DNA of 64,000 nucleotides from Clostridioides mangenotii TR (GCF_000498755.1 NZ_AXUS01000009.1:44110-108109); one strand, 5' to 3'. Shown: positions 35,051 through 45,232, counted from the stretch's first letter. A program made the numbers and translations. The notes: generated by a model not told the origin, from the sequence alone.

Positions 35051-36340
35051 CTATTTAATACTTTTATCGATTACTTTTTTTATATCAAAGGCTGGATTGT
35101 CTTCCATCTTAACAACTTGACCTTCCCAAGTCCTCATCATAATATAGTCTGTCCCTTTTGAAATCAAATACTGAGGTAGTATAGGTGTTTTTCCACCACC
35201 TTTAGGCGCATTTATAATATAAGTAGGAATAGCTAACCCAGATGTGTATCCTCTTAGGTATTCCATAATTTCTAAACCTGCGTCTACTGATGTATTAAAG
35301 TGTCTCGTACCCTTAACATGCTTACTTTGAAAAATATAATAAGGCTTTACTCTAATTTTAAGAAGTTCATGATTTAGTGATTTCATAACAAACTTATCGT
35401 TGTTTATACCATTTAATAAAACCGCTTGATTACCTAGTGGTACACCTGCATTAGCAAGTTTTTCGCATGCTTTTTTCGATTCCTCTGTTATCTCCATCGG
35501 ATGATTGAAATGTGTATTTATATATACTGGATGATACTTTTTAATCATTTCGCAAAGTTCATCTGTAACCCTCTGTGGCATAGTAACTAAAGCTCGACTG
35601 CCAAGACGGACGTAATCTACATGAGGTATACTCTTAAGTTCGCTAAGTATCCACTCTAGCATATCGTCTTTTAGTGTAAGAGTATCTCCTCCTGTTACAA
35701 GTACATCTCTTATTTCTTCATTTTTTCTAATATAATCTATTGATTCTTGTATCTTTGCCTTTGTATTATGGGAATCTGTTTGACCTATATTTCTTCTTCT
35801 TTGGCAGTGTCTACAGTACATTGCGCATTCATTTGTAACATTGATGATTAACCTATCAGGATATCTTCTTGTAATACATCCCGCTGGATTTGTATATTTT
35901 TCATTCATTGGATCTAGATCATTTTCATCGTCATCTAGCTCTACCTTCATCGGAATTGACATTAATTTAATTGGATCATATGGATCTTCTGGATCTATAA
36001 GACTTAGATAATATGGAGATATTGCCCATCTAAATTGTGAAGCTACCTCATTTATATTTTCTTTCTCTTTTTCACTTAAATCTAAAACTTTTGATAACGT
36101 CTCTACATCGGTTATCCTATTAGAAAGTTGCCATTTATAGTTATTCCAATCTTCTTCCGTTCCATTTAAAATATTCAATATTTTTCTTTTTCTTCCTTGA
36201 ATTTCTTCTTTTTTCTCAAGACCCCTTGATATTGACTTTCTGGCAAGCATATAGTCATCTATTTTGTGTTTTAAAGTCTCAGCTCTTTCCAAGGAAATTC
36301 TAGTTTCTTCATTCATAACTAATTTATTATCAAGATACAC
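35051..36340 (-). CDS. eam: Glutamate 2,3-aminomutase (radical SAM, PLP)
   Basis: 429 residues of the lysine 2,3-aminomutase family. The radical-SAM cluster is C172-x3-C176-x2-C179. The PLP Lys is Lys384 in N-A-P-K-G-G-G-K. The two Asp residues that hold the substrate epsilon-amine in lysine 2,3-aminomutase are replaced by Lys340 (F-Q-S-K-H-V-K) and Asn377, with the same 37-residue spacing. These are the replacements described for C. difficile glutamate 2,3-aminomutase, so it should make beta-glutamate, an osmolyte. The start is GTG 36340 after AAAGGAGG; an ATG at codon 9 is the alternative. Confidence 0.88.
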   Translation of the reverse strand: MYLDNKLVMNEETRISLERAETLKHKIDDYMLARKSISRGLEKKEEIQGRKRKILNILNGTEEDWNNYKWQLSNRITDVETLSKVLDLSEKEKENINEVASQFRWAISPYYLSLIDPEDPYDPIKLMSIPMKVELDDDENDLDPMNEKYTNPAGCITRRYPDRLIINVTNECAMYCRHCQRRRNIGQTDSHNTKAKIQESIDYIRKNEEIRDVLVTGGDTLTLKDDMLEWILSELKSIPHVDYVRLGSRALVTMPQRVTDELCEMIKKYHPVYINTHFNHPMEITEESKKACEKLANAGVPLGNQAVLLNGINNDKFVMKSLNHELLKIRVKPYYIFQSKHVKGTRHFNTSVDAGLEIMEYLRGYTSGLAIPTYIINAPKGGGKTPILPQYLISKGTDYIMMRTWEGQVVKMEDNPAFDIKKVIDKSIK

Positions 36341-36605
36341 TTCCTTGATATTCCTCCTTTCTAAATCATTTTAGCCTATAAATAGTTAATCGAATCATAC
36401 GACTTTTCTGAATTTATTTGACAACTATCTATAATTTTACCTTTATTTTGTATAATTTGCAATTTTTCTTTCAAAAAAAGTTAAATGCAATTTTAATTTC
36501 TGTCAATTATTTTATCACAAATAATTTTTAACTACAACTGATTGTTATTGCCAAATCACCCTTTTTTATCTTATAAATGCATTTATGAATACTCTATATT
36601 AAGAA

Positions 36606-36651
36606 AAAAAGCCATATTCAATACTTATGATTAGTCTCGAATACGGCTTTA
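36606..36651 (-). terminator. Intrinsic terminator
   Basis: AAAGCC-TATTC / GAATA-GGCTTT hairpin after the Big/fibronectin-like gene. The region 36341-36600 upstream of the aminomutase gene is AT-rich and shows no further feature. Confidence 0.7.
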
Positions 36652-36706
36652 CATATTATAATCTTTTTGTATACTATCTTTTATTTTTCACTCGTATGGG
36701 TTAAAT

Positions 36707-38137
36707 TTACTTTAAATTTGCTACATCGCTTGGTTTTGAATTATTTCCATTATGTGTAGCTATAATATAGACATCAATATTTAATTCTCCATCTTCTTTT
36801 ATATCTGGTTTGCTAAAGGAATACTCATTTTCATAAATACCATTTTTGTATAAAGTAAAATCACTTTCACCTGCATCATTATTTCTAACATATACGCTAT
36901 AAGTAGAGCCTTTAAAGCTTACTTTATCCCATTTTAAATAGATTCTATCGCTTCCAAATGTACTTATAGATAAATTTTCCACTTTAGTATTTCCAATTTC
37001 ATTAGTAGTCTCTTCACCATTGCTGATATTGACTATTTTACTAGGTTTTGTCTGCATTCCATCGCCATTTCCTACAATATATACATCTATATCTACTTTT
37101 TTGTTTTTATTTAGCTCTACTTCCATAATGTAATAGACTCTTCCATCAGATCCTATTTCTTTGCTAGTTACTTTTACAGATCCATACCTTAAAAATTTTC
37201 CTGTTGTTAAATTATTTTTATAGAATATTTCGTAGTTATTTACATTTGGCATATAGTCCCAGGATAAATCTATTACAATTTTGTTTCCTTTGATAGTTTG
37301 GTTGTACATCAGATTTTTAATGCCTTTATTCGATATCAAATCTTTTACTACATTAACCGTTATAGTTTTAGACTCATTACCACAACTTATCTGAATTTTC
37401 TCTTTACCTGGTCTAAGCCCAACTATATTTCCATTTTTACCTAAGCTTATATTTCTTTCAATCGGAAGTTTAGACTCTACTAAACTGTAAATAATTTTTG
37501 GAGGTTTTAACCCTTCTGGACTAGTTTCAACTTCTGGATTTATATTGTACTCTTGATCCACTTCTATAGTTATATTTTTGCTTATATTGATACTGTCTAC
37601 TAATGCTTGGACATCGAAATCTTTTTCAACTTCTTTATCTCCACATTTTGCAGTTATTGTAGCACTTCCTACTCCGACCGCCTCTACTTTTTTACCAACA
37701 ATTTTTAACACATCTGTATCGCTACTAATAAATTCAGGCTTATATGCTACTTTAAATCTATCGTAATCAACATCTACAACACTCTCAATTTTTGCAGTAT
37801 CACCTACATAATTTAACTTACCATCTATCTGCATATCTAAAGAATCCACTTTTGGATCAACTACTCTTATGGTGGCCTTTTTTAACACCCTCGAATTTTT
37901 CATTATACCGATTGATGAATAACCAACCTTGAGAGCTATCATTTTATTGCCTTTTATCTTTATTGTTCCGTTATTATCTAAAACATTGAACCATATATTA
38001 GGATCTTTTGCATAAGATGGTACCTTAATATACTTTCCTGTAGATAATTCTACGGTATCATTTAACCTTATAATATACTTATCTATATCCTTTATAAAAT
38101 CTCCTTCAGATATTTCAATCTCTACTCCTTTAACCAT
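36707..38137 (-). CDS. Cell-surface protein with Big-like and fibronectin III-like domains
   Basis: 476 residues of all-beta modules. Two or three Ig-like Big_2-type units (S-I-G-I-M-K-N-S-R, V-G-V-G-S-A-T-I-T-A-K-C-G, L-R-P-G-K-E-K-I-Q-I-S-C-G) are followed by two fibronectin III-like units (N-N-Y-E-I-F-Y, S-D-R-I-Y-L-K-W-D-K-V). Upstream the same frame stays open to about 38244 and encodes a membrane segment (L-K-I-A-I-L-L-S-I-P-I-L-L-I-A-Q-F-Y-L-F) but has no usual start. A well-placed ATG at 38244 (M-R-Y-I-K-E-H-K) is one base out of frame. The real protein is probably about 510 residues, membrane anchored, with a one-base deletion near 38220 in an A run. Confidence 0.7.
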   Translation of the reverse strand: MVKGVEIEISEGDFIKDIDKYIIRLNDTVELSTGKYIKVPSYAKDPNIWFNVLDNNGTIKIKGNKMIALKVGYSSIGIMKNSRVLKKATIRVVDPKVDSLDMQIDGKLNYVGDTAKIESVVDVDYDRFKVAYKPEFISSDTDVLKIVGKKVEAVGVGSATITAKCGDKEVEKDFDVQALVDSINISKNITIEVDQEYNINPEVETSPEGLKPPKIIYSLVESKLPIERNISLGKNGNIVGLRPGKEKIQISCGNESKTITVNVVKDLISNKGIKNLMYNQTIKGNKIVIDLSWDYMPNVNNYEIFYKNNLTTGKFLRYGSVKVTSKEIGSDGRVYYIMEVELNKNKKVDIDVYIVGNGDGMQTKPSKIVNISNGEETTNEIGNTKVENLSISTFGSDRIYLKWDKVSFKGSTYSVYVRNNDAGESDFTLYKNGIYENEYSFSKPDIKEDGELNIDVYIIATHNGNNSKPSDVANLK

Positions 38138-38434
38138 TGGTCTAAGTATCCCGATTTTAAATAGGTAAAACTGAGCTATTAGCAGTATAGGAATAGATAA
38201 TAAAATAGCTATTTTTAAGTTTTGTGTTCCTTTATATATCTCATCCTTCCACTCCCTCTACTATTGATTATTAAAATATTTTTACCCTAACAAGGATTTT
38301 TTAATACTTAAAATTCTAATTATATAAATTAGAATCTTATTTCTAATTATAAACTATAAATTAAAAATTTAAAACTATAATTGCATTTGATAAAACACCA
38401 CCAAACGACTCGTAGCACTTATTTTAAATAGTAT

Positions 38435-38463
38435 TTGCCAATATTGTACAAAATATATATAAT
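38435..38463 (+). promoter_or_regulatory. SigA-type promoter of the PfoR-family gene
   Basis: TTGCCA (38435-38440), 17-base spacer, TATAAT (38458-38463), 45 bases before the start codon. Confidence 0.65.
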
Positions 38464-38507
38464 AAACTCATGCTATAAATATTATTTTTGAAGGAGGTTT
38501 AGAAAAT

Positions 38508-39557
38508 TTGAATCCAGATAATGCAAAAAACGGCGTAATAGGTTTTTTAAAAAAGAAAAAGATAGAACTTTCGTTAAAAAATTATCTTGTAGATGCCACA
38601 GGTTTTATGGCTCTAGGATTATTCGCTTCTCTTTTAATTGGCACGATATTTAATACATTAGGTACAAAACTCGATATCAAGCTTTTTACTGAGGTTATTA
38701 GCCCAATAGCTACACAGGTTACTGGACCAGCGATTGCCGTTTCAATAGCTTACGGCTTAAAAGCCCCACCGTTAGTACTTTTTTCAAGTGTGCTCGTTGG
38801 ATCATACGGAAACGAACTCGGAGGACCTGTAGGTGCGTATATTGCCACAATATTTGCTACAGAATTTGGTAAATTGGTATCAAAAGAAACAAAAGTTGAT
38901 ATATTAGTCACTCCTGCTGTTACAATACTTGTCGGTGTTTTTGTTGCTGGACTAGTCGGGCCAGTTATTTCTGCGTTTATGACTTCATTTGGAAATCTAA
39001 TAATGAAATCTACTACAATGCAGCCAGTTATAATGGGTGCACTTGTATCTGCCTTAGTTGGAATCGCTCTTACGCTACCTATTAGCAGTGCTGCAATTTG
39101 CATTATGTTGAGCCTTGGTGGACTAGCTGGTGGAGCTGCTACAGTAGGTTGCTGTTGTCAGATGATTGGATTTGCAGTTATGAGCTATAAGGAAAATGGC
39201 GTAGGTGGTCTAGTTGCTCAAGGCATAGGAACATCTATGTTACAGGTGCCTAATATAGTAAAAAACTGGAAAATATGGATACCCCCTACACTTAGTTCTA
39301 TAATACTTGGTCCTCTTTCGACAACAGTCTTTAAAATGGAAAACATACCAATAGGATCAGGAATGGGTACATGCGGATTGGTCGGGCAATTTGGAACAAT
39401 TACAGCTATGGAAAGCGTCGGTAGATCTGGCCCTTCTATGTGGCTTGGAATAATATTACTTCATTTTATCTTACCAGCTATCATAACCCTTATCATAGCT
39501 CAATTTATGAGGAAGAAAAATTGGATTAAAGACGGAGACTTAAAATTAGACTTATAA
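38508..39557 (+). CDS. PfoR-family membrane protein (PTS EIIC-like)
   Basis: 349 residues from TTG 38508 after GAAGGAGG. It has about nine hydrophobic segments and the family motifs G-L-F-A-S-L-L-I-G-T-I-F-N-T-L-G, A-Y-G-L-K-A-P-P-L-V-L-F-S, G-A-A-T-V-G-C-C-C-Q-M-I-G-F-A-V-M and G-S-G-M-G-T-C-G-L-V-G-Q. This is the PTS_EIIC_2 family, which includes PfoR, encoded next to perfringolysin O in C. perfringens. Its role in toxin regulation there is debated, and a transport role is possible. The gene lies 4 kb upstream of the cytolysin gene here. It is probably co-transcribed with the peptide transporter 31 bases downstream. Confidence 0.8.
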   Translation: MNPDNAKNGVIGFLKKKKIELSLKNYLVDATGFMALGLFASLLIGTIFNTLGTKLDIKLFTEVISPIATQVTGPAIAVSIAYGLKAPPLVLFSSVLVGSYGNELGGPVGAYIATIFATEFGKLVSKETKVDILVTPAVTILVGVFVAGLVGPVISAFMTSFGNLIMKSTTMQPVIMGALVSALVGIALTLPISSAAICIMLSLGGLAGGAATVGCCCQMIGFAVMSYKENGVGGLVAQGIGTSMLQVPNIVKNWKIWIPPTLSSIILGPLSTTVFKMENIPIGSGMGTCGLVGQFGTITAMESVGRSGPSMWLGIILLHFILPAIITLIIAQFMRKKNWIKDGDLKLDL

Positions 39558-39588
39558 TTTATACACAATCTTGGAGGAGTAACAAACA

Positions 39589-40977
39589 ATGGATGCAATA
39601 CTAAAAAAAGAAAATACAATTAAACAACCAAAAGCTTTATATTTCTGCTGTTCGATATTTACTATAGTTGGACTGGCATATTATGGTGTTAAACTAGTTC
39701 TTTTGCTATTTTTAGCCGAAAATACTATAAACGGTGGTTTAGGCTTAAGTGCTGCACAAGCATCATCTATGGTGGCCTCTTTTCTGTCGTGGGCATACTT
39801 CTCTCCAATAATAGGAGGTTGGGTTAGCGACAGGTTTATTGGTTCAAAAAACTGCATTAAAATAGGCCTAGTCCTAGTTTCGATAGGATACTTTATCGGT
39901 TACTTTGCTTTAAGTGAAAGTTCAATACACATAATGATATTTTTGACAGGGCTTGGGATAGGTTTCTATAAATCAAACCTGCATACTTTAGTAGGGAGTC
40001 TTTACAACAATGAAGACCCTAGAAAAGACAGCGCATTTTTGATTACATACACTTCAACAAATATAGGAACACTAATCGGACCTTTTATTGGTGGACTTAT
40101 AGCTAATGCTTGGTTTTCACATAAACTAGGTTCTGATGTTGTAGTATATGGATACAGATATGTATTTTTAATCGCCTCAATAATTACTATTATCGGATTG
40201 TTCGTTTTTATAATAGGGGATAAAATCTTTTTTAAAGAGGATTACGCTGAAAAACAGACCAGAAAAGCAAAAATGAAAAGTACATTAGAAGAAAAAAAGA
40301 AATTATCTCTAGTTCCACTTACAAAAAAAGAAAAACAGAGAATCCTTATGATTTTAGTTTTAGCTTTCTTTACAGTATTTTTTTGGATAGCGTACAATCA
40401 AGCTACCATGTCAATCGCCCTTTACACAAAGGAAAATATAAACTTATTTATAGGTAATTTTGAGGTTCCAACTTCTTGGATAGATTCATATAATGGGCTT
40501 TTATGTGTAATACTAGGTCCTACAATATCTTATATATGGATTAAGATAGCAACAATTAGAAAAAAAGATGTAAGCGTAGTAAATAAGATGGGGTTAGGGT
40601 TCTTAATACTAGCTATTGGATTCTTCTTTATAATTGGAGCAATCAAGCAAAACACATCTAGTGTAGATCCAGCATTTAAGGCAAGCATACTTTGGATAGT
40701 CGGATTTTTAACTTTCCAAAGTATTGGAGAGATTTGTTTTTCACCGATAGGATACGGAATGGTCAACAAACTTTCACCAGAAAAATATGTATCATCTTTA
40801 ACAGCTGTTTGGTTCCTTGGTAAGTTTGCAGCAAACAAGATTTCTGGTTACACACAAGCTATAATTGACAGTATAGGAATGTTAAGCGTATACATTGCAA
40901 TTCCAACTGTGCTTATTATATGCGGTTCTATTTTATTTTTACTAAATAGATGGCTTATGAAATTAACCGAAGAATAG
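39589..40977 (+). CDS. POT-family proton-coupled oligopeptide transporter
   Basis: 462 residues, about 12 membrane segments. The family start F-T-I-V-G-L-A-Y-Y-G-V-K-L is near residue 35, G-G-W-V-S-D-R-F-I-G-S-K is at about 76 and F-Q-S-I-G-E-I-C-F-S-P-I-G-Y is in the second half. It imports di- and tripeptides with protons, which fits a peptide-fermenting clostridium and the adjacent aminopeptidase genes. The ribosome-binding site is TTGGAGGAG. A hairpin terminator follows at once. Confidence 0.88.
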   Translation: MDAILKKENTIKQPKALYFCCSIFTIVGLAYYGVKLVLLLFLAENTINGGLGLSAAQASSMVASFLSWAYFSPIIGGWVSDRFIGSKNCIKIGLVLVSIGYFIGYFALSESSIHIMIFLTGLGIGFYKSNLHTLVGSLYNNEDPRKDSAFLITYTSTNIGTLIGPFIGGLIANAWFSHKLGSDVVVYGYRYVFLIASIITIIGLFVFIIGDKIFFKEDYAEKQTRKAKMKSTLEEKKKLSLVPLTKKEKQRILMILVLAFFTVFFWIAYNQATMSIALYTKENINLFIGNFEVPTSWIDSYNGLLCVILGPTISYIWIKIATIRKKDVSVVNKMGLGFLILAIGFFFIIGAIKQNTSSVDPAFKASILWIVGFLTFQSIGEICFSPIGYGMVNKLSPEKYVSSLTAVWFLGKFAANKISGYTQAIIDSIGMLSVYIAIPTVLIICGSILFLLNRWLMKLTEE

Positions 40978-40992
40978 GGTTGCCACAAAACC

Positions 40993-41023
40993 GTCTCAGT
41001 TTTTACTTGAGGCGGTTTTTTAC
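40993..41023 (+). terminator. Intrinsic terminator of the PfoR-POT operon
   Basis: AAACCGTCTCA / TGAGGCGGTTT with a G-T pair, followed by T6. Confidence 0.85.
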
Positions 41024-41084
41024 TTAAAGAAATTGACTCTATACTCTATTATTATATAAAAATTAAAATAAGTACAAAAATAAC

Positions 41085-41175
41085 GAAGCAACTGACTGCG
41101 AATCAGATGCTTCGTTATAATAAAATTAATTATTATTGTATTCAGAGCAACAACTAATTCGGTATTAGTTGTTGT
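41085..41175 (-). terminator. Two hairpins downstream of the first aminopeptidase gene
   Basis: AACGAAGCA..CTGA / TCAG.TGCTTCGTT at about 41082-41116 and CAACAACTAAT / ATTAGTTGTTG at about 41150-41175. Neither has a long T run on the minus strand. Confidence 0.5.
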
Positions 41176-41190
41176 CCTTATCTATAAACT

Positions 41191-42984
41191 CTATATAGCT
41201 CTTGTGTACTCTTTTAACCATTCTCTCTCTTCATTATTTAAATGTGGAGATATCTTTTCAAATACTTGTCCGTGGTACCAGTTTAGGTAATCTCTCTCTT
41301 CATAAGTCATAAGTTCTGGCACAATACCGTCTAAGTCTATTGGAGCAAATGTAACAACCTCAAAATCCATAAACTGACCGTACATATTTTTCTCAACTTT
41401 TCTAGTAACTAGCTCATTCTCTGTTCTAATTCCATGGGAACCTTCTATATATATACCCGGTTCATTAGTAGTTACCATTCCTTCTTCAAGAACTGCTGTC
41501 TCAAATCTATCAGGATTTACTTTCCATCTAAATCCATTAGGAGATTCGTGAACGTTTAGAACAAACCCTACGCCGTGTCCAGTACCGCATTGGTAATCTA
41601 TCCCCATCTGCCAAATAATTCCTCTAGAAAGTACATCTAGATTATATCCTATACAACCGTATAAAAACTTAACTCTAGATAAGCTTATCATACTTCTAGC
41701 CACTGATGTAAAGTGAAGTTTGTGCTCATCACTTATAGGTCCAAGCACCAATGTTCTTGTTATATCTGTAGTACCGTCATAGTACTGTCCACCTGAATCT
41801 ATCAAGAACATTCCCTCTGCTTCAAGTTTATAATCAGTCTCTGGAGTAGCGCTGTAGTGCATCATAGCAGCGTGATCTTTATATCCAGCGATTGTATCAA
41901 AACTTGGCTCAAAGAATCCATCCTGCTCTTTTCTTAAATCCTCTAGCTTTTGACTAGCGCTAATTTCAGATATTTCCATCTTTCCAACATTGTTTTTTAC
42001 CCAGTACATAAATTTAGTAAATGCAACACCATCCTTTATATGAGAGTTTCTTATATTCTCTAATTCAACTTTATTTTTAACAGCTTTAAAGAATAAAACA
42101 GGGTTAGTCTTGTCTACTTTTTCAACGCTTTCTGGTATGTTGTTGTAAACTGCGTAGTTGATTTTTGCTCCATCAAGCAATACTCTCTCACTGCTGTCTA
42201 TTCCTTTAACAAATTCATATATATCGTTATATGGTTTTATATTAACGTTTTCCTTTGCAAGTTCAGCGTTTATTTCATTGTTTAGTTTGTTTTCGTCAAC
42301 AAATAGATATACATCATTTAAAGTCACTACTGAATAAGATAAAACTACTGGGCTGTATTCAACATCTCCACCCCTTATATTAAACAGCCAAGCTATATCA
42401 TCAAGACTAGTTATCACATGGTATGTAGTGTTTTCTTCTTTCATTTTTTCTCTAACTCTATCCAGTTTTGAGCTTAAGCTCTCACCAGTATATTTTACAT
42501 CTAGTAAAAATGCTTTGCTGTCAGATAACGCTGGTCTATCTTCCCAGACATTATCTATTAAATCGTATTCGTACTCTATTTTGATTCCTCTTTTAGCTAA
42601 CTTATCAGACAAACTTGCACCTTCTTTGGCTGATATAACTCTACCATCAAAACCTAATGTTCCACCTTCTGGAATGTTTTCATATAAATATTCAGCAGTT
42701 GTAGGAACGCCTTCTTGTGCCATTTTAAATAATCTTACCGTACTTCCTTCTAATTGACCTTCTGCTTGTATAAAATATCTTCCATCAGTCCATAGACCTG
42801 CATCATCTTGAGTTACTATAACTGTACCCGCTGATCCTGTAAATCCCGAAATAAATTCTCTCGATTTGAAATAATCACCTACGTATTCACTTTGATGACT
42901 GTCTGAAGATGGAATAATATAGGCATCTATATTCTTCTCTTTCATAAGTTCTCTTAACTTAATCACTCTATCTTTTACGTTCAT
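41191..42984 (-). CDS. Xaa-Pro aminopeptidase, M24B family (intact copy)
   Basis: 597 residues from ATG 42984 after GGAGG. It has two creatinase N-like domains and a C-terminal pita-bread domain. Metal ligands can be seen in L-I-D-S-G-G-Q-Y-Y-D-G-T-T-D-I-T-R, G-T-G-H-G-V-G and T-N-E-P-G-I-Y, E-N-E. It removes N-terminal residues before proline, helping use of peptides brought in by the POT transporter. A second copy about 75-80% identical by eye lies at 45597-47389, with the cytolysin gene between. Confidence 0.9.
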   Translation of the reverse strand: MNVKDRVIKLRELMKEKNIDAYIIPSSDSHQSEYVGDYFKSREFISGFTGSAGTVIVTQDDAGLWTDGRYFIQAEGQLEGSTVRLFKMAQEGVPTTAEYLYENIPEGGTLGFDGRVISAKEGASLSDKLAKRGIKIEYEYDLIDNVWEDRPALSDSKAFLLDVKYTGESLSSKLDRVREKMKEENTTYHVITSLDDIAWLFNIRGGDVEYSPVVLSYSVVTLNDVYLFVDENKLNNEINAELAKENVNIKPYNDIYEFVKGIDSSERVLLDGAKINYAVYNNIPESVEKVDKTNPVLFFKAVKNKVELENIRNSHIKDGVAFTKFMYWVKNNVGKMEISEISASQKLEDLRKEQDGFFEPSFDTIAGYKDHAAMMHYSATPETDYKLEAEGMFLIDSGGQYYDGTTDITRTLVLGPISDEHKLHFTSVARSMISLSRVKFLYGCIGYNLDVLSRGIIWQMGIDYQCGTGHGVGFVLNVHESPNGFRWKVNPDRFETAVLEEGMVTTNEPGIYIEGSHGIRTENELVTRKVEKNMYGQFMDFEVVTFAPIDLDGIVPELMTYEERDYLNWYHGQVFEKISPHLNNEEREWLKEYTRAI

Positions 42985-43633
42985 CACAAATACCTCCAGA
43001 TATTAATATTTTTGTGCATTTATTGTCAATACAACATACTTTAAATATATCACCATTTTAAGGAGTACTCAATATGTTTTTTCATTGTCATTATATTTTT
43101 ATCAATATATGAATTTCCATGTTTTCTGTAAATTGAATAATTCCTTTCATTTGTTTTTTAGATTTACAAATTATTTACCTTGAATTTTCAACATTTTTTT
43201 ATAAATAATAAAAGTATAAATCATTTTAAAAATTATTTTTCTATAATATTTTACTTATTCGTTCTTTCTTATAAAATTTATTTTTTCTATTTATAAAATT
43301 AACAACTATAATCGTGAAATTTGTATACTTTTTATAATTTTTTCAAATCATTCTATCTTAAGTTGAATTTCCTTAAATACTTTAATGATTTTGTAATTAA
43401 GAGTATCTTGCAATATCATGTTATATCAGTCTCGTAGTTTCCTAATGTCGCCGTATTTCCTTTTATTCTCCATTTACCAACCACTCGACGACTTTTCCAA
43501 AATTATCTTTAATCAGTATTATTTAACTTATATTTATGATAAAATATAATTATAATAATACTTTGACTTTAATGTAGTTAAATTATTAAAGAAAACTGAT
43601 AATAATTACGTATTAAAAAAGGGAGGGTTGTAT
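42985..43633. other. 650-bp AT-rich gap before the cytolysin gene
   Basis: No gene. At about 43467-43500 the minus strand reads D-N-F-G-K-V-V-E-W-L-V-N-G-E-stop, similar to the remnant tails at 12.9 and 15.8-15.9 kb. A TATAAT-like box lies near 43541-43546. No VirR-box pair was found. Confidence 0.5.
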
Positions 43634-45172
43634 ATGAAAGTCAAAAAAAGATATTTAAAATCATTCTCTTATGTCCTAATTTTCTCTGCAATAATATGCT
43701 ATTTACCAATGAGAGATGCTGTACAAGCTATTATGCCGGAGCAACAAGAAAAAGTATCTATAAATAACAGCGAGGTTATAGACGATCATATTTATAATCT
43801 AATATATGATCCAAATCAAATCTTATCTTTTAGTGGTGAAAATATAGAAAACTTTATCCCTAAAGAAGGTCACAATGATCCAAACAAATATACTGTTATA
43901 AAGCGTGAAAAGAAAAGTATCTCAGATTCTACTGCAGATATATCAATAATTGATTCGATAAATGATAAGACTTACCCTGGTGCTATACAGTTAGCAAATA
44001 GAAGTCTAGTAGAAAACAAACCGACTTTGGTTTCGTGTGAAAGAAAGCCAATTACTTTAAGTATTGATTTACCTGGAATGGGTAAAGGTGGATCTAAAGT
44101 TGTAGAATCACCAACCTACTCTTCTGTAAATGGTTCCATAAATTCTCTACTTAAAAAATGGAATAAGAACTTTTCGTCTGAGTACACTATTCCTGCAAGA
44201 GTAAACTATTCTGATACTATGGTATATAGTTCTTCACAATTATCAACAATGTTTGGATGTAACTTAAAAACAATAAATAAAACATTAAATATAGACTTTG
44301 ATTCTATATTTAAAGGTGAAAAACAAGTTATGGTAGTGTCTTATAAGCAAATATTCTATACAGTAAGCGTAGATGCTCCAAACAAACCTTCAGATTTATT
44401 TGGTGATAAAGTAACATACGATTCATTAACTAAAAAAGGTATGAATAATGATAATCCTCCAGCTTATGTATCTAATGTAGCTTACGGTAGAACAGTTTAC
44501 GTAAAACTAGAAACTACATCTAATAGTACAAATGTAAAAGCAGCGTTTAAAGCATTAATTAACGGTCAAGATGTACAAAGTAATGCTGAGTATAAAGATA
44601 TATTAGAACAAAGCTCATTTACCGCAACTGTTTTAGGAGGAGGAGCAGAACAACATAATAAGGTAGTAACTAAAGATTTTAACAAAATAAGAGCACTTAT
44701 TAAAAAAAATTCAGTGTATAGTCCACAGAATCCTGGTTACCCAATTTCTTATACAAGTACATTTTTAAAGGATAATAGCGTAGCAACTGTAAACAATAAG
44801 ACCGAATATATAGAAACAACATCTAAAGAATATACGCATGGGAAGATAAAACTTGATCATCACGGAGCTTATGTTGCTGATTTCGATATAACATGGGATG
44901 AGGTTGATTACGATGAAAATGGTAATGAAGTAATCTCACATAAAGCTTGGGATGATAATATGAAAAATAGAACAGCAAAATTTAATACAGAAATATATTT
45001 AAAAGGTAATTCCAGAAATATAAATGTAAAAATAAGAGAGTGTACTGGTCTAGCGTGGGAATGGTGGAGAACTATCATAGATGATAAAAATATTCCACTG
45101 GTAAAAGAAAGAACTTATTCAATAGGTGGAACAACATTACATCCTAGTACTTCAGTTACAGTGAAAGATTAA
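43634..45172 (+). CDS. Cholesterol-dependent cytolysin (bifermentolysin/sordellilysin type)
   Basis: 512 residues from ATG 43634 (GGGAGGG six bases upstream). The signal peptide is residues 1 to about 35 (S-Y-V-L-I-F-S-A-I-I-C-Y-L). Domains 1-3 include the transmembrane-hairpin region, and domain 4 contains the exact canonical undecapeptide E-C-T-G-L-A-W-E-W-W-R at 469-479 and the cholesterol-recognition Thr501-Leu502. The length equals that of perfringolysin and sordellilysin (about 500-510). It is secreted, binds membrane cholesterol and forms large pores in host cells. The neighbours (PfoR family upstream) echo the pfoR-pfoA locus. Confidence 0.97.
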   Translation: MKVKKRYLKSFSYVLIFSAIICYLPMRDAVQAIMPEQQEKVSINNSEVIDDHIYNLIYDPNQILSFSGENIENFIPKEGHNDPNKYTVIKREKKSISDSTADISIIDSINDKTYPGAIQLANRSLVENKPTLVSCERKPITLSIDLPGMGKGGSKVVESPTYSSVNGSINSLLKKWNKNFSSEYTIPARVNYSDTMVYSSSQLSTMFGCNLKTINKTLNIDFDSIFKGEKQVMVVSYKQIFYTVSVDAPNKPSDLFGDKVTYDSLTKKGMNNDNPPAYVSNVAYGRTVYVKLETTSNSTNVKAAFKALINGQDVQSNAEYKDILEQSSFTATVLGGGAEQHNKVVTKDFNKIRALIKKNSVYSPQNPGYPISYTSTFLKDNSVATVNNKTEYIETTSKEYTHGKIKLDHHGAYVADFDITWDEVDYDENGNEVISHKAWDDNMKNRTAKFNTEIYLKGNSRNINVKIRECTGLAWEWWRTIIDDKNIPLVKERTYSIGGTTLHPSTSVTVKD

Positions 45173-45232
45173 AATATAGTTACTTTCTATTTTTTACTCT
45201 TTTGTCTAATTAAGATAACTACCTATCTGTTT

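Noticed and set aside
42428..42757. Plus-strand frames inside the aminopeptidase, asnS, csp and topB genes
   Set aside because: All lie antisense to well-conserved proteins and lack ribosome-binding sites or family features.
43300..43633. VirR boxes in front of the cytolysin gene, expected from pfoA
   Set aside because: No CCAGTT-N-T-N-CA pair was found on the coding strand.
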